In this document: positions 5,325 to 6,244 of the stretch, piece by piece
Layout: each line of letters opens with the position of its first letter
Numbering within the stretch: position 1 is the stretch's first letter
DNA from: JBFWUW01 sp050247075
GTDB taxonomy: Bacteria; Planctomycetota; Planctomycetia; Pirellulales; JBFWUW01
Direction of reading: 5' to 3'
Assembly: GCA_050247075.1 (NCBI GenBank)
Contig: JBFWUW010000144.1
Coordinates: forward strand, 1 to 6,244
Length of the DNA: 6,244 nucleotides
Notes under the pieces: generated by a model
The model's input: only the letters and a program-made list of their open reading frames with translations
The model's database searches: none
What the model was told of the DNA's origin: nothing
Program-made: the position numbers and the translations under genes

Positions 5325-6173
5325 CTACGAGTCCGCCGACACCGGTATGTTTTCATTGGCGGGAATGCGTTCCGCCTTCCGGCCGGTGAACTTCTCCCAC
5401 CGCTGGACAATCACATCTGCGTAAAGGCAATCGAGTTCCATCAGGTAGGCGTGGCGTTTGGTCTGCTCCGCGGCAATCAGCGTTGAGCCGCTACCGCCGA
5501 ACAGGTCCAGAACGTTCTCGCCCTCGCGCGACGAATATTGCATCGCTCGCACGGCTAACTCAACTGGCTTTTCAGTCAAGTGAATCATCGACTGCGGATT
5601 CACTTTTTTGATCTGCCACAAATCCGTCGCGTTGTTCGGCCCCAAGAACAAGTGAGCGGCCCCTTCGCGCCAACCATAGAAGCAGTTGTGCGTCACGATG
5701 CCGTCGGCGATGTAGTGGTGATACTTGGTGACATCGAGCGAGAAGACTTGGCCACTGTACTGCTGCACGTCGATGTGGATGATTGGCTGCCATTGATGCT
5801 TAGGACCACCCGTTGGAATCGGAATCTCCATGACCTGCGGCAACAGGTTGCACGCACGGCACTGGAAAGAAACCCGCCGGCCGAACTTCTCGCGCGTTCG
5901 CCCGCAACGCAGGAACGGATGCTCTAGCCGTCGATGGTGGTCTGACAAAGCCCACAAGGCACCGCGATGAAGCGCCAGTGGATCGATCGATTCGTAAATG
6001 TGCGCGATTTGCGCTAGGGTTCTGCGAGAGGTATTCGCCTCGACCCAAAACGTCGTCGGAATCCCGTAACGAGCGGAGACGATCTGCTCGGCTGTGGCGG
6101 CATCAGCGTTGCTGTCATGTGTGCTGAGTATCCAGGCCTCCTCACCCTCTTCCATCTCCAGCCGTTGTGCCAT
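5325..6173 (-). CDS. DNA methyltransferase C-terminal half with intein C-terminal region (partial)
   Basis: A 282-codon open frame, really the 3' part of a longer gene running off the right edge. Residues ~83-117 resemble intein block B and what follows it (LEHPFLRC, then RACNLLPQVMEI). Residues 143-158 (VFSLDV ... YHHYIADG) are intein block F, and GIVTHN (158-163) is block G with penultimate His162 and terminal Asn163. C-extein starts at Cys164 (codon 5684-5682), reading CFYGWREGAAH. Then come methyltransferase motif X-like TEKPVEL (200-206) and SAM-binding motif I DLFGGSGST (223-231). Motif I at the C-terminus implies the beta-type order, with the DPPY motif upstream and not in view. It would transfer methyl to an amino group of adenine or cytosine. 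The ATG at 6173 is not a believable true start because it lies inside the intein. The insert before residue 75 is unassigned, with no LAGLIDADG motif seen. Confidence 0.85.
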   Translation of the reverse strand: MAQRLEMEEGEEAWILSTHDSNADAATAEQIVSARYGIPTTFWVEANTSRRTLAQIAHIYESIDPLALHRGALWALSDHHRRLEHPFLRCGRTREKFGRRVSFQCRACNLLPQVMEIPIPTGGPKHQWQPIIHIDVQQYSGQVFSLDVTKYHHYIADGIVTHNCFYGWREGAAHLFLGPNNATDLWQIKKVNPQSMIHLTEKPVELAVRAMQYSSREGENVLDLFGGSGSTLIAAEQTKRHAYLMELDCLYADVIVQRWEKFTGRKAERIPANENIPVSADS

Positions 6174-6244
6174 TTCCCAAAACTTTGGCCGCTAGCATGA
6201 TTGAAACGGTTGGAGGAAGTGCCTTCTCCTAGCGCGGCGTTTGC
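5685..6244 (-). mobile_element. Intein (C-terminal part) inside the methyltransferase, frame interrupted
   Basis: A protein-splicing element that excises itself and joins the exteins. Its C-terminal end is Asn at 5687-5685, followed by Cys+1. Blocks B (probable), F and G are visible; block A with the catalytic first Cys or Ser is outside the window. Going upstream, the frame of the C-terminal part meets TAG at 6192-6190. A second frame, open from 6244 to about 6185, encodes NAALGEGTSSNRFNHASGQ. If one A were missing from the run 6184-6186, this would continue as QKFWEMAQRL into the main frame. Alternatively the intein is naturally split or decayed here. The segment at residues 1-75 (including STHDSNADAATAEQIVSA and GIPTTFW) may belong to a homing-endonuclease insert, which I cannot assign. 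Confidence 0.75.

Overview
The window is a GC-rich bacterial segment that looks like a piece of a prophage or other phage-derived element, probably in a planctomycete. No organism is certain from the sequence alone. The planctomycete guess rests on several things from memory of that group: a Lys/Ala/Pro-rich protein with a zinc site and a HARE-HTH domain, a set of small accessory proteins of familiar style, a very long terminase, and a Tat-type start (SRREML) like those of exported planctomycete proteins.

Layout. Positions 1-986 hold no convincing full-length gene. On the minus strand there are two tiny ORFs with excellent ribosome binding sites: one starts a Tat signal and breaks off (117-203), the other is lipoprotein-like (596-661). 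Positions 987-3626 are a compact minus-strand packaging module, read right to left. It has a 70-aa small protein (3414-3626), a 756-aa terminase large subunit with GTG start (1154-3424), and a previously easy-to-miss 56-aa CxxC/CxxC zinc-ribbon protein (987-1157) whose ATG overlaps the terminase stop. The 70-aa protein resembles the N-terminal ~60 residues of the terminase, so the same small domain occurs twice in a row. No portal gene follows, so the packaging module ends abruptly.

Positions 3766-5166 are a divergent plus-strand cluster of small genes: 111 aa, 71 aa, 76 aa, a possible 25-aa micro-ORF, and the 165-aa HARE-HTH protein. Each has a Shine-Dalgarno sequence exactly 7 nt before its start, as does the terminase. 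Two GC hairpins precede the HARE-HTH gene and three lie in the convergent gap after it (5167-5324).

Positions 5325-6244 (minus strand, running off the right edge) encode the C-terminal part of a DNA methyltransferase that carries an intein. The intein C-terminal splice signature (HHYIADG, then VTHN followed by C) is plain and the C-extein begins at Cys-Phe-Tyr-Gly-Trp. The catalytic N-terminal half and the intein N-terminus are outside the window. The visible reading frame is interrupted near 6185, where a single missing base in an A run would join it to an upstream open frame.

How it fits together: terminase plus small subunit-like protein would package DNA. The methyltransferase would modify it. 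The HARE-HTH/zinc protein next to the methyltransferase may bind DNA, possibly modified DNA. The remaining small proteins are accessory and of unknown function. The broken frames, the missing portal and the gene-poor left end suggest a decaying or incomplete element, or an element boundary near 970.
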